From the NCBI GenBank assembly GCA_020628935.1, contig JAHDEG010000006.1, positions 62,001 to 126,000 on the forward strand: DNA of 64,000 bases. Reading direction: 5' to 3'. Positions 27,474 to 37,012 of this stretch are shown here, in pieces. Each line of letters opens with the position of its first letter. Position 1 is the first letter of the stretch. The DNA is from Flavobacteriales bacterium. Lineage in GTDB: Bacteria > Bacteroidota > Bacteroidia > Flavobacteriales_G > JALEGO01. The notes under the pieces are model-generated. The model ran no database searches. It was not told the origin of the DNA and worked only from the letters and a program-made list of their open reading frames with translations. A program made the translations under genes and the position numbers.

Positions 27474-27911
27474 ATGCATAACTATACTTTTATTCAAATT
27501 TTTTGTAGCCTTTTCTTAACAATATCAAGTTATTCGGCATTATCTCAAAGCACCAATTCATTAGAAAAAAAATTAAACCAAGTATTTAGCCCTAAAATAG
27601 TTGAATCAATAACTTCTGACTCAGAAAAAACTGCTTATTTTGACTTTTTGACCGAAAAGTCTTTTAGCGTATCTATCGGAAAAAACGATAAGAGTATTCC
27701 TGTTGCAAATACTTTCACTAAAAAACAAAACAATGTTGTTTCCACAATATCAGCTGAAGAGTTTCTATCAGAATACGAAAACGGTACCTTAAATATATTA
27801 AGCTTTGAGCTAGCCCGTAGGGCTGATGAATATAAGTATATCGCACTGGGTAAAACCGGTTATGTGCTTGCTTTATTCCCTTTAAACAACTTTAGCACAT
27901 CTAATAAGTAA
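27474..27911 (+). CDS. Small exported protein of unknown function
   Basis: The 145-residue protein has a signal peptide (MHNYTFIQIFCSLFL to ALSQS) and no domain that I recognise. It is charged and lysine/serine rich in the middle. The C-terminal part ends in short hydrophobic strands (TGYVLALFPL). It lies 6 bases before the large type B cargo gene at 27918, so the two are likely transcribed together. A possible attenuator-like hairpin pair lies upstream. Confidence 0.72.
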   Translation: MHNYTFIQIFCSLFLTISSYSALSQSTNSLEKKLNQVFSPKIVESITSDSEKTAYFDFLTEKSFSVSIGKNDKSIPVANTFTKKQNNVVSTISAEEFLSEYENGTLNILSFELARRADEYKYIALGKTGYVLALFPLNNFSTSNK

Positions 27912-27917
27912 GAAAAT

Positions 27918-30818
27918 ATGAGAGTAATGATATTTTTCGTGCTAGTTCTAGTCGGACAGACAGCTCTATCTCAAATAGTTATATCGAACGGATCAGTTAA
28001 TACATGTTCAGACACTTTATACGATTCAGGAGGTGATATAGCAAACTACAGTAATAATGAAAGCTTTGTTTACACCATATGTCCTGATAGTATTGGAAAA
28101 CAAAGTAACCTCTACTTTAGTAGTTTTGACCTAGGAAGTGGAGATATGTTGTGTATATATAGTGGTTCAACTACTTCAAGTGAACTAATTGGTTGCTATA
28201 TGAATGACGAGCTAGACTCTGTCAATATACTGCATGGTAACGCTTGCCTAACGCTAGAATTTACATCTGATGGAGCGAATACAGGCTCCGGGTTTGTTGC
28301 ATATATGGTGTGTTCTCCATTTTGCCAAGGGATAGAATCATCTTTAACCTCCACACCAGATGCTGACTCATCTAACATAATTGGCATATGCCCAGGAGAG
28401 CAAGTTGTTTTTGACGCAAACATTTCTTTTCCGCAGAATAATCAGAACTACAACCAAAGTATCAATTCGACTGACTTTAACTGGAATTTTGGCAATGACT
28501 CTTCCTCTGCAAATATCACAGATTCCGTTACTTATGCAGAAACAGGACTATATAGCGTAAGTTTAAATATTACTGATACTATTGGTTGTGAACAAGAAAA
28601 AATAATTGGGTTTGTTTTAGTTAGTGGGCCAGCCAATTTAAATTATGCTTTAGTAAGTAATGACACTGTTTGCCCGGGTGACACGGTTAGCTTTTTAATT
28701 GACCCAGCAGAATCTATACAAACCTCATTTGTTTTTGATAGTGGAGGTGCTGTTGCTTTGCCTGACGGTGATGGAACATCTTATCAGTCTTCTTTTATGA
28801 TGGCTAATGTTGGGGGAGCAACAATAAACGAGTTGGCCGATATTTCATCAATATGTGTAGATATAGAGCATTCATACATGAGGGACTTAGAAATAAAAAT
28901 TGTTTGTCCAAATGGGCAAGAAGCTGTTTTAAACCAGTTTGTTGGTGCTAATGGACAGGTTTTTCTGGGTATACCAGTTGAGGGTGATATAGGAGGTACG
29001 CCAGTACCTGGTACTCCCTTTACTTATTGCTGGAATATGGCTACAGGTACAGACACCTGGATTGAATACGCAGACGCTAATTCCCCTTCTACACTGCCAG
29101 CAGGTGACTACCTTCCCTTTGAATCTTTTAGTAATTTATTCGGATGCCCAGTAGAGGGAGAATGGGAGTTAATTATAACAGACTCACTACTCTCCGATAA
29201 CGGTGTACTATTTTCGTGGGGATTAGATTTTGGACCATCTATTTTTCCAGACTCTTTAGACTTTACAGTGCCATTAACATCAATAAACTGGTACTCTGAA
29301 ACTGACTTACTAACTGACACAACGAATTTATCACTAGTTCCTGCAAATGACACAACTTATTCGTTCACTATTACAACTACTGATGCCTTTGGCTGTATGT
29401 TTGATACTGAAATCACACAAGATATTGAAGTAATGGAGCTACAAACAGCTTTGGATATTAATCAAGATTTGTGTGACACAAATGAACAAGCAACAATAAC
29501 TGTTCAGTTAATTAATTCTACTGGCCCATTTAATTATGATTGGTCTACTGGTGCTACTACCAATCAAATAAACAATTTAGGCGTAGGGTTATACTCTGTT
29601 ACTACTACAGATGTTTTTGGCTGTACATCAACCAATACAGGAGAAATAGTTGAAGGAAGTAATATGCTTGTTTCTGTTGAACAAACAGATCTGAATTGTT
29701 TTGGAGACCTAGGAGGTATAAACCTAACCGTTACAAACGGGCTTGAACCATATAATTATGAATGGGAAATTGACAGCACATTAACTACTAATGTATCAAA
29801 CTTACCAGCTGGCACCTACAATGTTTCTGTTTCAGATACAGTAGGATGTGTTAGACAATTGGCCATAACATTAACTCAACCAGACTCATTATACGTTTTG
29901 GATACTACTATTACCTCTGTTATTTGCAACGGTGAAAGTAATGGTTCAATAACAATTAATACTGCAGGGGGAGTTGAACCATATAATTACGAATGGAGCA
30001 ATAACGTAACAAACAATTCAATTACAAATCTAATGGCCAATACATACACTGTAACAATTACAGATGCTAATTTGTGTTCGTTTTCCGAGAACTATGTTGT
30101 TACCGAACCAAGTATACCCGTTGTAAATAATTTAACCATCAGATGCTTAGGCGAGGGTGTAACAGCTGTTCCTTCAGCCGCTGCTGATTCATTTATTTGG
30201 GGGAATACAAATTGTGCAGATACTAACTTTTGTTTTATAGAATCTCCAGGGCTATATTCCTTACAAACATTTGATATTAACGGATGTACTTACAGCAATA
30301 ATTTTGAAGTGTTTCCTGCAACTAACATTCCTGTTACCATTGGTGAAGGATGGTCTAATTGTGGGGAATATGTATTAGAAGTTACAAATGTAAATGAAAC
30401 GTCTACTTATGAATGGTCTGAGGGAACAAGAGATACTGCAATTATCGTTACTGAACCAGGTGCATATTCTATTTTGGCAGATGATGGGCAGTGTATAAGT
30501 AGGGACGAATTAATGATTTTTGCAATTCCTGCATTACCAGAAGACACCATACCTAATGTTTTCACTCCAAACAACGACAATATAAATGATGAGTTTTACA
30601 TTAAATTAAACCCATCAATACGTTCAAATAATTTTGTCATCTATTCAAGGTGGGGTAAAGAAGTATTTGCCGAAGAAACAACTTTACCTATTTGGGATGG
30701 AATAAATAAAGGCAGTAATGAGTCTAAAGAAGGATCTTATTATTGGATATTAAATTATACAGAGCTTTGCACAGATAAAAACAAAGTATTAACTGGCAAT
30801 GTAACCTTATTGAAGTAG
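27918..30818 (+). CDS. Multidomain T9SS type B secreted protein with CUB, P-domain-like and SprB-like repeats
   Basis: The 966-residue protein has a signal peptide (to ALSQ) and a CUB-like domain at about 20-130 (SNESFVYTICPDS, GSTTSSELIGC). A PKD-like domain sits near 150-235 (FNWNFGNDSSSANITDS, GLYSVSLNITDT). A proprotein-convertase P-domain-like region sits near 275-450 (ISSICVDIEHSYMRDLEIKIVCPNG, VEGEWELIITDS). SprB-like repeats follow near 540-750 (GTYNVSVSDTVGC, PYNYEWSNNVTNN). The last 80 residues are a type B sorting domain. No protease catalytic region is present with the P-domain. A surface adhesin is likely. Confidence 0.82.
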   Translation: MRVMIFFVLVLVGQTALSQIVISNGSVNTCSDTLYDSGGDIANYSNNESFVYTICPDSIGKQSNLYFSSFDLGSGDMLCIYSGSTTSSELIGCYMNDELDSVNILHGNACLTLEFTSDGANTGSGFVAYMVCSPFCQGIESSLTSTPDADSSNIIGICPGEQVVFDANISFPQNNQNYNQSINSTDFNWNFGNDSSSANITDSVTYAETGLYSVSLNITDTIGCEQEKIIGFVLVSGPANLNYALVSNDTVCPGDTVSFLIDPAESIQTSFVFDSGGAVALPDGDGTSYQSSFMMANVGGATINELADISSICVDIEHSYMRDLEIKIVCPNGQEAVLNQFVGANGQVFLGIPVEGDIGGTPVPGTPFTYCWNMATGTDTWIEYADANSPSTLPAGDYLPFESFSNLFGCPVEGEWELIITDSLLSDNGVLFSWGLDFGPSIFPDSLDFTVPLTSINWYSETDLLTDTTNLSLVPANDTTYSFTITTTDAFGCMFDTEITQDIEVMELQTALDINQDLCDTNEQATITVQLINSTGPFNYDWSTGATTNQINNLGVGLYSVTTTDVFGCTSTNTGEIVEGSNMLVSVEQTDLNCFGDLGGINLTVTNGLEPYNYEWEIDSTLTTNVSNLPAGTYNVSVSDTVGCVRQLAITLTQPDSLYVLDTTITSVICNGESNGSITINTAGGVEPYNYEWSNNVTNNSITNLMANTYTVTITDANLCSFSENYVVTEPSIPVVNNLTIRCLGEGVTAVPSAAADSFIWGNTNCADTNFCFIESPGLYSLQTFDINGCTYSNNFEVFPATNIPVTIGEGWSNCGEYVLEVTNVNETSTYEWSEGTRDTAIIVTEPGAYSILADDGQCISRDELMIFAIPALPEDTIPNVFTPNNDNINDEFYIKLNPSIRSNNFVIYSRWGKEVFAEETTLPIWDGINKGSNESKEGSYYWILNYTELCTDKNKVLTGNVTLLK

Positions 30819-30853
30819 TTGAGCATTAAAACTCTTTTATAGGCTACTTATAC

Positions 30854-30890
30854 AAAAGCTCTCATTTAAACTAAGTGAGGGCTTTTATTT
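30854..30890 (+). terminator. Intrinsic terminator after the 966-residue cargo gene
   Basis: AAAAGCTCTCATTTA pairs with TAAGTGAGGGCTTTT (two G-U pairs) across a 3-base loop, followed by ATTTTA. Confidence 0.75.
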
Positions 30891-30934
30891 TATCCTGCAG
30901 AAATTTCGGTCAAAACTTATTATATTTATAGGTA

Positions 30935-33900
30935 ATGCTTAAAAAGTACAACCTTAAGACTCTTAAAACTCTTTTTCTTTTGTGTTTAGCTGTGTTCACC
31001 AACCAACTAAGTGCACAGTTTTACAATGGAACATCATCCATGACATTCGGAAAAAACAGAGTACAAACAGAAGATTATTATTGGGAGTATCAAAAGTATG
31101 ACTCCTACAAAATTTACCATTATGAGGGAGGAGACAAGCTAGCTTTATTTGCAGCAGATATTGTAGATAAAACCATTAAAAACCTTACTCAGCGAGTAGA
31201 CTATTACCTAGATGATAGAGAAAGGTTTAACATAATGATTTATAATAAAATTGAAGAATTTAGAAAAAGTAATATTGGCTTAAATGAGGCAGAAGACAAT
31301 TTGGGAGGAGTAACAAGAATATACGGGCGAAATGTTTTCGTATATTTTAATGGAGACCACTACACCTTTGAACAAAACATTAAACAAGGGATATCAAGAG
31401 TGTTAGCTCAACAAATGATTTTTGGAGGAAGCTGGATGGAAGTCGTTAAAAATTCAGCATTACTTACAGTGCCAGATTGGTATTTAGACGGTTTAGTATC
31501 CTATTTATCCACCCCATATTCAGGAGTAGAAAACAACATTAAAGACGGAATACAATTTAAAAAGTATTATAAATTTAACCGTATAACCAAAAGCGAGGCT
31601 ACTTATTACGGACATGCTATGTGGGCCTATATTGCGGATGTTTACGGAGAAAAGCTTATCAAAAACGTATTATACATGTCGCGAGTAAGCAGAAGTATCG
31701 AAAGCGGCTTCACCTATGTGCTAGGTGTTCCTTTAAAAACATTACAAAAAGACATGCTTGCTTATTACGAGCGTAATTACAATAAGAGCAAGATTAATTT
31801 ACCCGAATTGCCTAAGAAAAAAGATAATACCTTTATTAAAACCAAAAAAAACAAAGAATATTACCAGGTTAAACTTGATGAGGATGGCAAAAAAATCGCT
31901 TATGTTGAGAACAACTTAGGAAAAATAAAAGTTTTTATTAAAGATTTAGAATCAGGTAAAAGAAAAAAAGTTTTTAAGAAAGGGTATAAACTACAAAGAG
32001 TAACAAATACCGATTACCCCCTTTTGGGCTGGCACCCAGTAGAAGAAATGCTTTCAATCATATATGAAGATCATGATGAGCTAAAATTGAGATACTATTT
32101 TCTTGAAACTAAAAAAAATGAAGAAAAGCCAATATTTAAATTGCAAAAAATAAAATCTTTCGATTATTCTCAAGACGGAAAAACAATGATCGTTTCTGGG
32201 GTTGCAAATGGGCAGTCAGATATTTATTTGTACAAAGTTGGACCCAATACACAAAAGCAACTAACCAATGATATTTATGACGATTTAAATCCTGTATTCA
32301 TAGAAAAAAATAAAATCCTATTTTCCTCGAATAGAAAAGACGATACATTAAGGGCTGCTAAAAAATATATTGAAAAACGAGACTTCTCCACATCCTTCGA
32401 TTTATTCACCTTTGATATACTCAACACCAAAAAACCATTAAAGCAAGTCACAACTACAAAATTTTATAACGAAACTCAACCAAACACATATGATTTAAAC
32501 CGATTTTCATACATAAGTGATAAAAATGGGTTCAAACAAAAGTTTATCGCCAAACAAGATAGTGCAATAAGCTCAATAGATACTACTATACACTATAGGT
32601 TTTTTATGAAATCCGAACCAATAAGTGATTATAAAAAAGATGTTTTTTCGTACAGTTTTTCCAAAGTTGGGGGGGTAGGTGCCGATGTTGTTTTCAATGA
32701 CGGTAAGTATAATTTTTACGTGTTTAATAAAACAGACTCCTTGACTAAGAGTACTAATTCTAAAGAAGTTTTTACACCGGCAAGCGGCAACTCAAAGAAT
32801 TTAAATCCTACGCAAACAGTAAACTATACTCTAAGTGAAGAACCGGCTTCTAAAGAGAGCTTTAACCCTAAAACCTACTCCTTTTATACCGAACAAAACA
32901 AAAATGAAATACCTAAGCAATTGCCTATAAGCACTAATGTAATTGATACAAGCACTACTGAACCAAGTATTCGAAAAAAAATAATTCCTTCTACCCGCTC
33001 GTATAAATTGAATTTCATTGCAAGTGACATTACATCTAAATTTGATTTTAATTTCGCAAATCAATTGTACCAGTTTTATAATGGAGGGCCTTATGTTCCA
33101 CCAGGTATGGGGTTAGTTTTAAAAGTAGATATGATTGACCTTTTTGAAGACTATAAAATCGAAGGAGGTGTTAGATATTCATTAAACGGTGGTGCTAGAG
33201 AATTTTTTGCTTCGTTAGACAACAGAAGCGGACGATGGGACAAGAAATACTCGTTTCAGAGACTGGTCACTCAATCTGATGGTGATTTTTTTAGTACCAA
33301 AACAATTACTAATTTATTAAAAGCGAGGTATGCATATCCATTTAACGAGGTTTCAAGTATTCGTTTAACCCCAATGTTACGAAGAGATAAAGGTATTGTA
33401 CTTTCAACTGATGTTGCAACCGCAAGTGCTGAAGATGTTTTTGATAACTGGTTAGGTTTAAAAGCAGAGTTTGTTTTTGACAACTCTTTACACAAAGATT
33501 TAAATTTATATACTGGCTGGAAATTTAAAGTTTTTGGAGAGCATTACAGAATTATTGATGAAACTGAGACCGATTTTTCTGTTGTTGGTTTTGATGCTCG
33601 ATATGCTCAAAAACTACATCGTAACCTTATTTGGTTTAACCGATTTTCAGGAGGAACCAGTTTTGGAGCTCGTAAACTTGTTCATTACTTAGGTGCCGTA
33701 GAAAATTGGGCGCGATTTACAGCTAATCCAACCTTTGATTTTGAAACTCCTATCTCACAAACTGCTGGGTATTACTATCAAACCATTGTACCTCCTCTTA
33801 GAGGTTTTATTCAAAATGCAAGAAACGGAAATAGTTTTGCAGTTATAAATTCTGAAGTTCGCTTTCCTATTGTTAAATATTTTTTCTCAAACCCAATTAA

Positions 33901-34189
33901 ATCAGAATTTTTAGCAAACTTTCAGATAATAGCCTTTGGTGATATTGGCACGGCTTGGACCGGAGTACAACCCTATTCAAATGAAAATGTATTTAACACA
34001 AAAACAGTTACCGATGGTAATATAACAGTTCTAATTAAAAACCAAGTTGACCCTATTGCAGCAGGAATTGGGTGGGGTCTTAGATCAAAATTATTTGGGT
34101 ATTTTGTTAAATTAGATTACGCCTGGGGAATTGAAGACGGTGTTTTTCAAAAACCAATACCCTATCTCTCTATTGGAACAGACTTCTAA
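30935..34189 (+). CDS. Exported protein: degenerate peptidase-like domain, TolB-like propeller and C-terminal barrel
   Basis: The protein has 1084 residues with a signal peptide to about residue 27 (LSAQ). Residues 50-200 resemble a gluzincin-like peptidase fold ending in VPDWYLDGLVSYLS at 179-192, but where HExxH would be expected (about 155-160) I read SRVLAQQM. A TolB/DPP-IV-like propeller follows at about 300-530 (ISYDxDGKKIAYVE-like units; FDYSQDGKTMIVSG; FSSNRKDD). After a linker, the last 400 residues have an outer-membrane barrel character (GVRYSLNGGAREF, FGDIGTAWTG, SIGTDF terminal). It probably sits in the outer membrane. Function is unknown. Confidence 0.72.
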   Translation: MLKKYNLKTLKTLFLLCLAVFTNQLSAQFYNGTSSMTFGKNRVQTEDYYWEYQKYDSYKIYHYEGGDKLALFAADIVDKTIKNLTQRVDYYLDDRERFNIMIYNKIEEFRKSNIGLNEAEDNLGGVTRIYGRNVFVYFNGDHYTFEQNIKQGISRVLAQQMIFGGSWMEVVKNSALLTVPDWYLDGLVSYLSTPYSGVENNIKDGIQFKKYYKFNRITKSEATYYGHAMWAYIADVYGEKLIKNVLYMSRVSRSIESGFTYVLGVPLKTLQKDMLAYYERNYNKSKINLPELPKKKDNTFIKTKKNKEYYQVKLDEDGKKIAYVENNLGKIKVFIKDLESGKRKKVFKKGYKLQRVTNTDYPLLGWHPVEEMLSIIYEDHDELKLRYYFLETKKNEEKPIFKLQKIKSFDYSQDGKTMIVSGVANGQSDIYLYKVGPNTQKQLTNDIYDDLNPVFIEKNKILFSSNRKDDTLRAAKKYIEKRDFSTSFDLFTFDILNTKKPLKQVTTTKFYNETQPNTYDLNRFSYISDKNGFKQKFIAKQDSAISSIDTTIHYRFFMKSEPISDYKKDVFSYSFSKVGGVGADVVFNDGKYNFYVFNKTDSLTKSTNSKEVFTPASGNSKNLNPTQTVNYTLSEEPASKESFNPKTYSFYTEQNKNEIPKQLPISTNVIDTSTTEPSIRKKIIPSTRSYKLNFIASDITSKFDFNFANQLYQFYNGGPYVPPGMGLVLKVDMIDLFEDYKIEGGVRYSLNGGAREFFASLDNRSGRWDKKYSFQRLVTQSDGDFFSTKTITNLLKARYAYPFNEVSSIRLTPMLRRDKGIVLSTDVATASAEDVFDNWLGLKAEFVFDNSLHKDLNLYTGWKFKVFGEHYRIIDETETDFSVVGFDARYAQKLHRNLIWFNRFSGGTSFGARKLVHYLGAVENWARFTANPTFDFETPISQTAGYYYQTIVPPLRGFIQNARNGNSFAVINSEVRFPIVKYFFSNPIKSEFLANFQIIAFGDIGTAWTGVQPYSNENVFNTKTVTDGNITVLIKNQVDPIAAGIGWGLRSKLFGYFVKLDYAWGIEDGVFQKPIPYLSIGTDF

Positions 34190-34197
34190 TTTTGTGT

Positions 34198-35373
34198 ATG
34201 ATAGATAAAATTAAATCACTGTCAGCTAAATACTTTCAAGAAATTGTTTCTATTCGTAAACATCTTCATAAAAACCCTGAATTATCATTTGAAGAGTTTA
34301 ATACAAGTCAATACATAAAACAATTACTTGATCGCAAAGAAATACCTTACGATAGCATTGCAAACACGGGTATTGTTGCAACAATACTTCCTGAAAAATC
34401 AACCAATAAAAAATCAATAGCTATCAGGGCCGAATTAGATGCTCTACCTATTACTGAGCAAAACACTCATGATTTTGTTTCAAAAAACAAAGGTGTTATG
34501 CACGCCTGTGGCCATGATGTTCACATGGCTTCTTTAATAGGTACAGCATATATTTTAAACGATTTAAAAGCCGATTTGAAACAGCCGGTTAAAGTAACAT
34601 TTCAGCCGGGAGAAGAGAAATTACCAGGCGGAGCTTCTATTCTTTTAAAAGAGGGTTTAGTTGAAACACATAATATAGATAAGATTATTGCTCAACATGT
34701 AGCACCAAGTTTACCTAGTGGGCATTTTGGGTTTAGAGAAGGAGTTTACATGGCCTCTTGTGACGAAATATATATAAATATAGTTGGCAAAGGAGGTCAC
34801 GGAGCACTTCCACACACTTTGGTTGATCCAGTTTTAATATCGGCACACTTAATAACGGCATTACAACAAATTGTAAGCAGAAAAAATAATCCTACAACAG
34901 CCAGTGTATTAAGCTTTGGCAAAGTTATCGCGAACGGAGCAACAAACGTAATACCAGATAACGTTTTATTAGAAGGAACTTTTAGAACATTTAATGAGCA
35001 ATGGAGGTATGAAGCGCATCAGCATATTACTTCATTATGCGAGAATATAGCAAGAAGCATGGGAGGAAAAGCAGAAATAAATATTGCTATCGGTTATCCA
35101 TCCTTAATAAACAGCCCCAAATTAAGCGCAAAATGTAAGACATTAGCAAAAGAGTATACAGGTGAAGATAATATTGTAGATCTAGACTTAAGAATGACTT
35201 CAGAAGATTTTGCATTTTATTCTCAAAAAATTGAAAGTTGTTTTTATAGGATGGGAGTAGCCAATACAAAAAAAGGGATAGTACATCCGGTGCACTCATC
35301 CCTTTTTGATATTGATGAAAAAGCTCTTGTTAAAAGTGTTGGGTTAATGGCATGGCTAACAATAAATAGTTAA
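34198..35373 (+). CDS. M20 family amidohydrolase
   Basis: The 391-residue enzyme is of the M20 metallopeptidase group (hippurate or N-acyl-amino-acid amidohydrolase type). The metal-binding and catalytic motifs are in order: MHACGHDVHM (histidines and cysteine), QPGEE with the catalytic glutamates, the AQHVAP histidine, and HPVHSSLFDID at the C-terminus. The insertion (lid) domain is near 185-300. The track start is a TTG at 34192; I prefer the ATG at 34198, nine bases after the previous stop. It probably cleaves an acylated amino acid; the substrate is unknown. Confidence 0.92.
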   Translation: MIDKIKSLSAKYFQEIVSIRKHLHKNPELSFEEFNTSQYIKQLLDRKEIPYDSIANTGIVATILPEKSTNKKSIAIRAELDALPITEQNTHDFVSKNKGVMHACGHDVHMASLIGTAYILNDLKADLKQPVKVTFQPGEEKLPGGASILLKEGLVETHNIDKIIAQHVAPSLPSGHFGFREGVYMASCDEIYINIVGKGGHGALPHTLVDPVLISAHLITALQQIVSRKNNPTTASVLSFGKVIANGATNVIPDNVLLEGTFRTFNEQWRYEAHQHITSLCENIARSMGGKAEINIAIGYPSLINSPKLSAKCKTLAKEYTGEDNIVDLDLRMTSEDFAFYSQKIESCFYRMGVANTKKGIVHPVHSSLFDIDEKALVKSVGLMAWLTINS

Positions 35374-35391
35374 CCACAATAATGTATGTAA

Positions 35392-35877
35392 CTACTCTCC
35401 TATTAAAGCAAGGTTAATTTCTTCGTTAGGTATAACCGGATCTTTTTTAATTAGTTTAATCTTCTGATAAACAGTCTTTTTCCTATTGAATTGAATGTTT
35501 TCAATAACCTTTTCCTCCATACGGTAGTGTAATATAATGTCGTAATCTCCGTATGTAAGCTCATCCACTAAATACTGCCCTGTTTTATCTGTTCTTAGAG
35601 TTTGCAAAACACTTCCATCTTTTTTAACCTCAATGCAAACATTCTGAATAGGCTCTCCAGTAACAGTAGTTATGGTGCCCATGATTTTACCTTGAGCGTG
35701 TGTGTTTTTGAAAACCCCAAAAGACATTGATGCAATAATTACATATAGCAGTAAGAATTTGAATTTACTTTCAAGGGCTTTTAATGACAATTTTATATCC
35801 GGTAACGCTTTTTTGCCTCCACTTTTAATTCTTTTATTTAATAATTCGCAAAATAAAATATGTTTTTTTGTTTCCAT
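35392..35877 (-). CDS. Membrane-anchored CarboxypepD_reg-like protein
   Basis: The protein has about 161 residues from the ATG at 35877 (METKKH). A basic N-terminal segment of about 40 residues precedes one hydrophobic helix (FKFLLLYVIIASMSFGVF), which does not look like a short signal peptide. A carboxypeptidase-regulatory-like beta domain follows (GTITTVTGEPIQNVCIEVKKDG, LVDELTYGDYDIILHY). It is probably anchored in the inner membrane with the beta domain outside. It converges on the M20 gene. An earlier frame start at 35922 is possible but unlikely. Confidence 0.7.
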   Translation of the reverse strand: METKKHILFCELLNKRIKSGGKKALPDIKLSLKALESKFKFLLLYVIIASMSFGVFKNTHAQGKIMGTITTVTGEPIQNVCIEVKKDGSVLQTLRTDKTGQYLVDELTYGDYDIILHYRMEEKVIENIQFNRKKTVYQKIKLIKKDPVIPNEEINLALIGE

Positions 35878-36087
35878 AATTTCAATTTTTAAAATATTAA
35901 TAGTTAAATGATCTACTTTCAAAATATATTTTAATGAAAGAGGTCTAACAATAAAGTCCTTAGCTTTATTAACACGCGAATGTTGAAAACATTACTAAAA
36001 CACTTGTTATCAACACCTTAAAAAAATGACTTAATAATAGCTTAACATCATTTTAACACAAAAAACAGTACTATTAATGCAACAGCG

Positions 36088-36095
36088 TATCTTTG
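36088..36095 (+). promoter_or_regulatory. Candidate -7 box before ppx
   Basis: TATCTTTG matches TAnnTTTG and lies 21 bases before the ATG of the exopolyphosphatase gene. I see no TTG at the expected -33 distance. Confidence 0.45.
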
Positions 36096-36116
36096 GGTAA
36101 TTATTTTTAGCTAAAC

Positions 36117-37010
36117 ATGAACCTAGCAGCAGTAGATATTGGATCAAATGCAGTTCGATTTCTGATAATGGAAATTTCGGAGGCAGATAATACCGTTAAT
36201 TTCAAAAAAAGAACACTAATAAGAGTACCTATTAGACTAGGTGAAGACGTTTTTACAAAAGGTCGGGTAGAGACTGAAAAACTGGAGAAGCTTACTCAAA
36301 GTTTAATAGCTTTTAGAATGCTAGCAAAGGTATATGAGGTGGAAAAAATGAGGATATGTGCAACCTCAGCTTTAAGAGAAGCCTCTAATGGAAATGAAAT
36401 TGTTAGCTCTTTAAAGAAAAATCACAATATAAAAGTTGAACTTATTGATGGTAAGGTAGAGGCTGATATTATCCACAGTAACGCATATGAAAGTAATATC
36501 ATTAAAAAAGATGTTACTTATCTTTTTGTAGATGTGGGTGGAGGTAGCACCGAACTTTCGCTAATGAAGGATGGAAAAACCATTAACTCAATTTCTTTAA
36601 AACTTGGAACTGTTAGAATTCTCAAGAAAAAAGACAAGAAAGAAGACTGGAAAAAACTTAAAAGCTGGGTTGAGGAAGTAACCAATGAACATAATGTTAA
36701 AAGCATACTTGGTTCGGGAGGAAATATAAATAAACTGCAAAAAATTAGCAGGAGCTCTAAACAAGATTTCAACCTCAGCAAACAAAAACTAGCCAGCCTG
36801 TATAATAACCTAGCACCATTAAGTGTAAAAGAACGAATTACTACCTATAACCTTAACCCCGACAGAGCTGATGTAATCGTGCATGCAGCTAAGCTTTTTA
36901 TGAAAATTTGCGAATATAGTGGCTGTGAAAACATAATTGTTCCTAAAATAGGCCTGTCAGACGGAATGATAAAAGTGATGTATCGAAACTTTAAGCAAAA
37001 AGAAAACTAG
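36117..37010 (+). CDS. Exopolyphosphatase/GppA-family phosphatase
   Basis: The 297-residue protein has the ASKHA fold. The first phosphate loop is VDIGSNAVRFLI at about 5-16, and the second is FVDVGGGSTEL at about 140-150. TSALREASNG carries the third conserved segment, and LGSGGNINKL the adenosine-like motif. It is of the short type without the C-terminal HD domain seen in larger Ppx proteins. It may act on polyphosphate or pppGpp; the sequence does not separate the two. The DUF6427 gene follows after two bases, which suggests one operon. Confidence 0.85.
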   Translation: MNLAAVDIGSNAVRFLIMEISEADNTVNFKKRTLIRVPIRLGEDVFTKGRVETEKLEKLTQSLIAFRMLAKVYEVEKMRICATSALREASNGNEIVSSLKKNHNIKVELIDGKVEADIIHSNAYESNIIKKDVTYLFVDVGGGSTELSLMKDGKTINSISLKLGTVRILKKKDKKEDWKKLKSWVEEVTNEHNVKSILGSGGNINKLQKISRSSKQDFNLSKQKLASLYNNLAPLSVKERITTYNLNPDRADVIVHAAKLFMKICEYSGCENIIVPKIGLSDGMIKVMYRNFKQKEN

Positions 37011-37012
37011 AA

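Noticed and set aside
35878-35922. Upstream extension of the CarboxypepD_reg-like gene to 35922
   Set aside because: The added residues lack support, and the ATG at 35877 begins the coherent protein.
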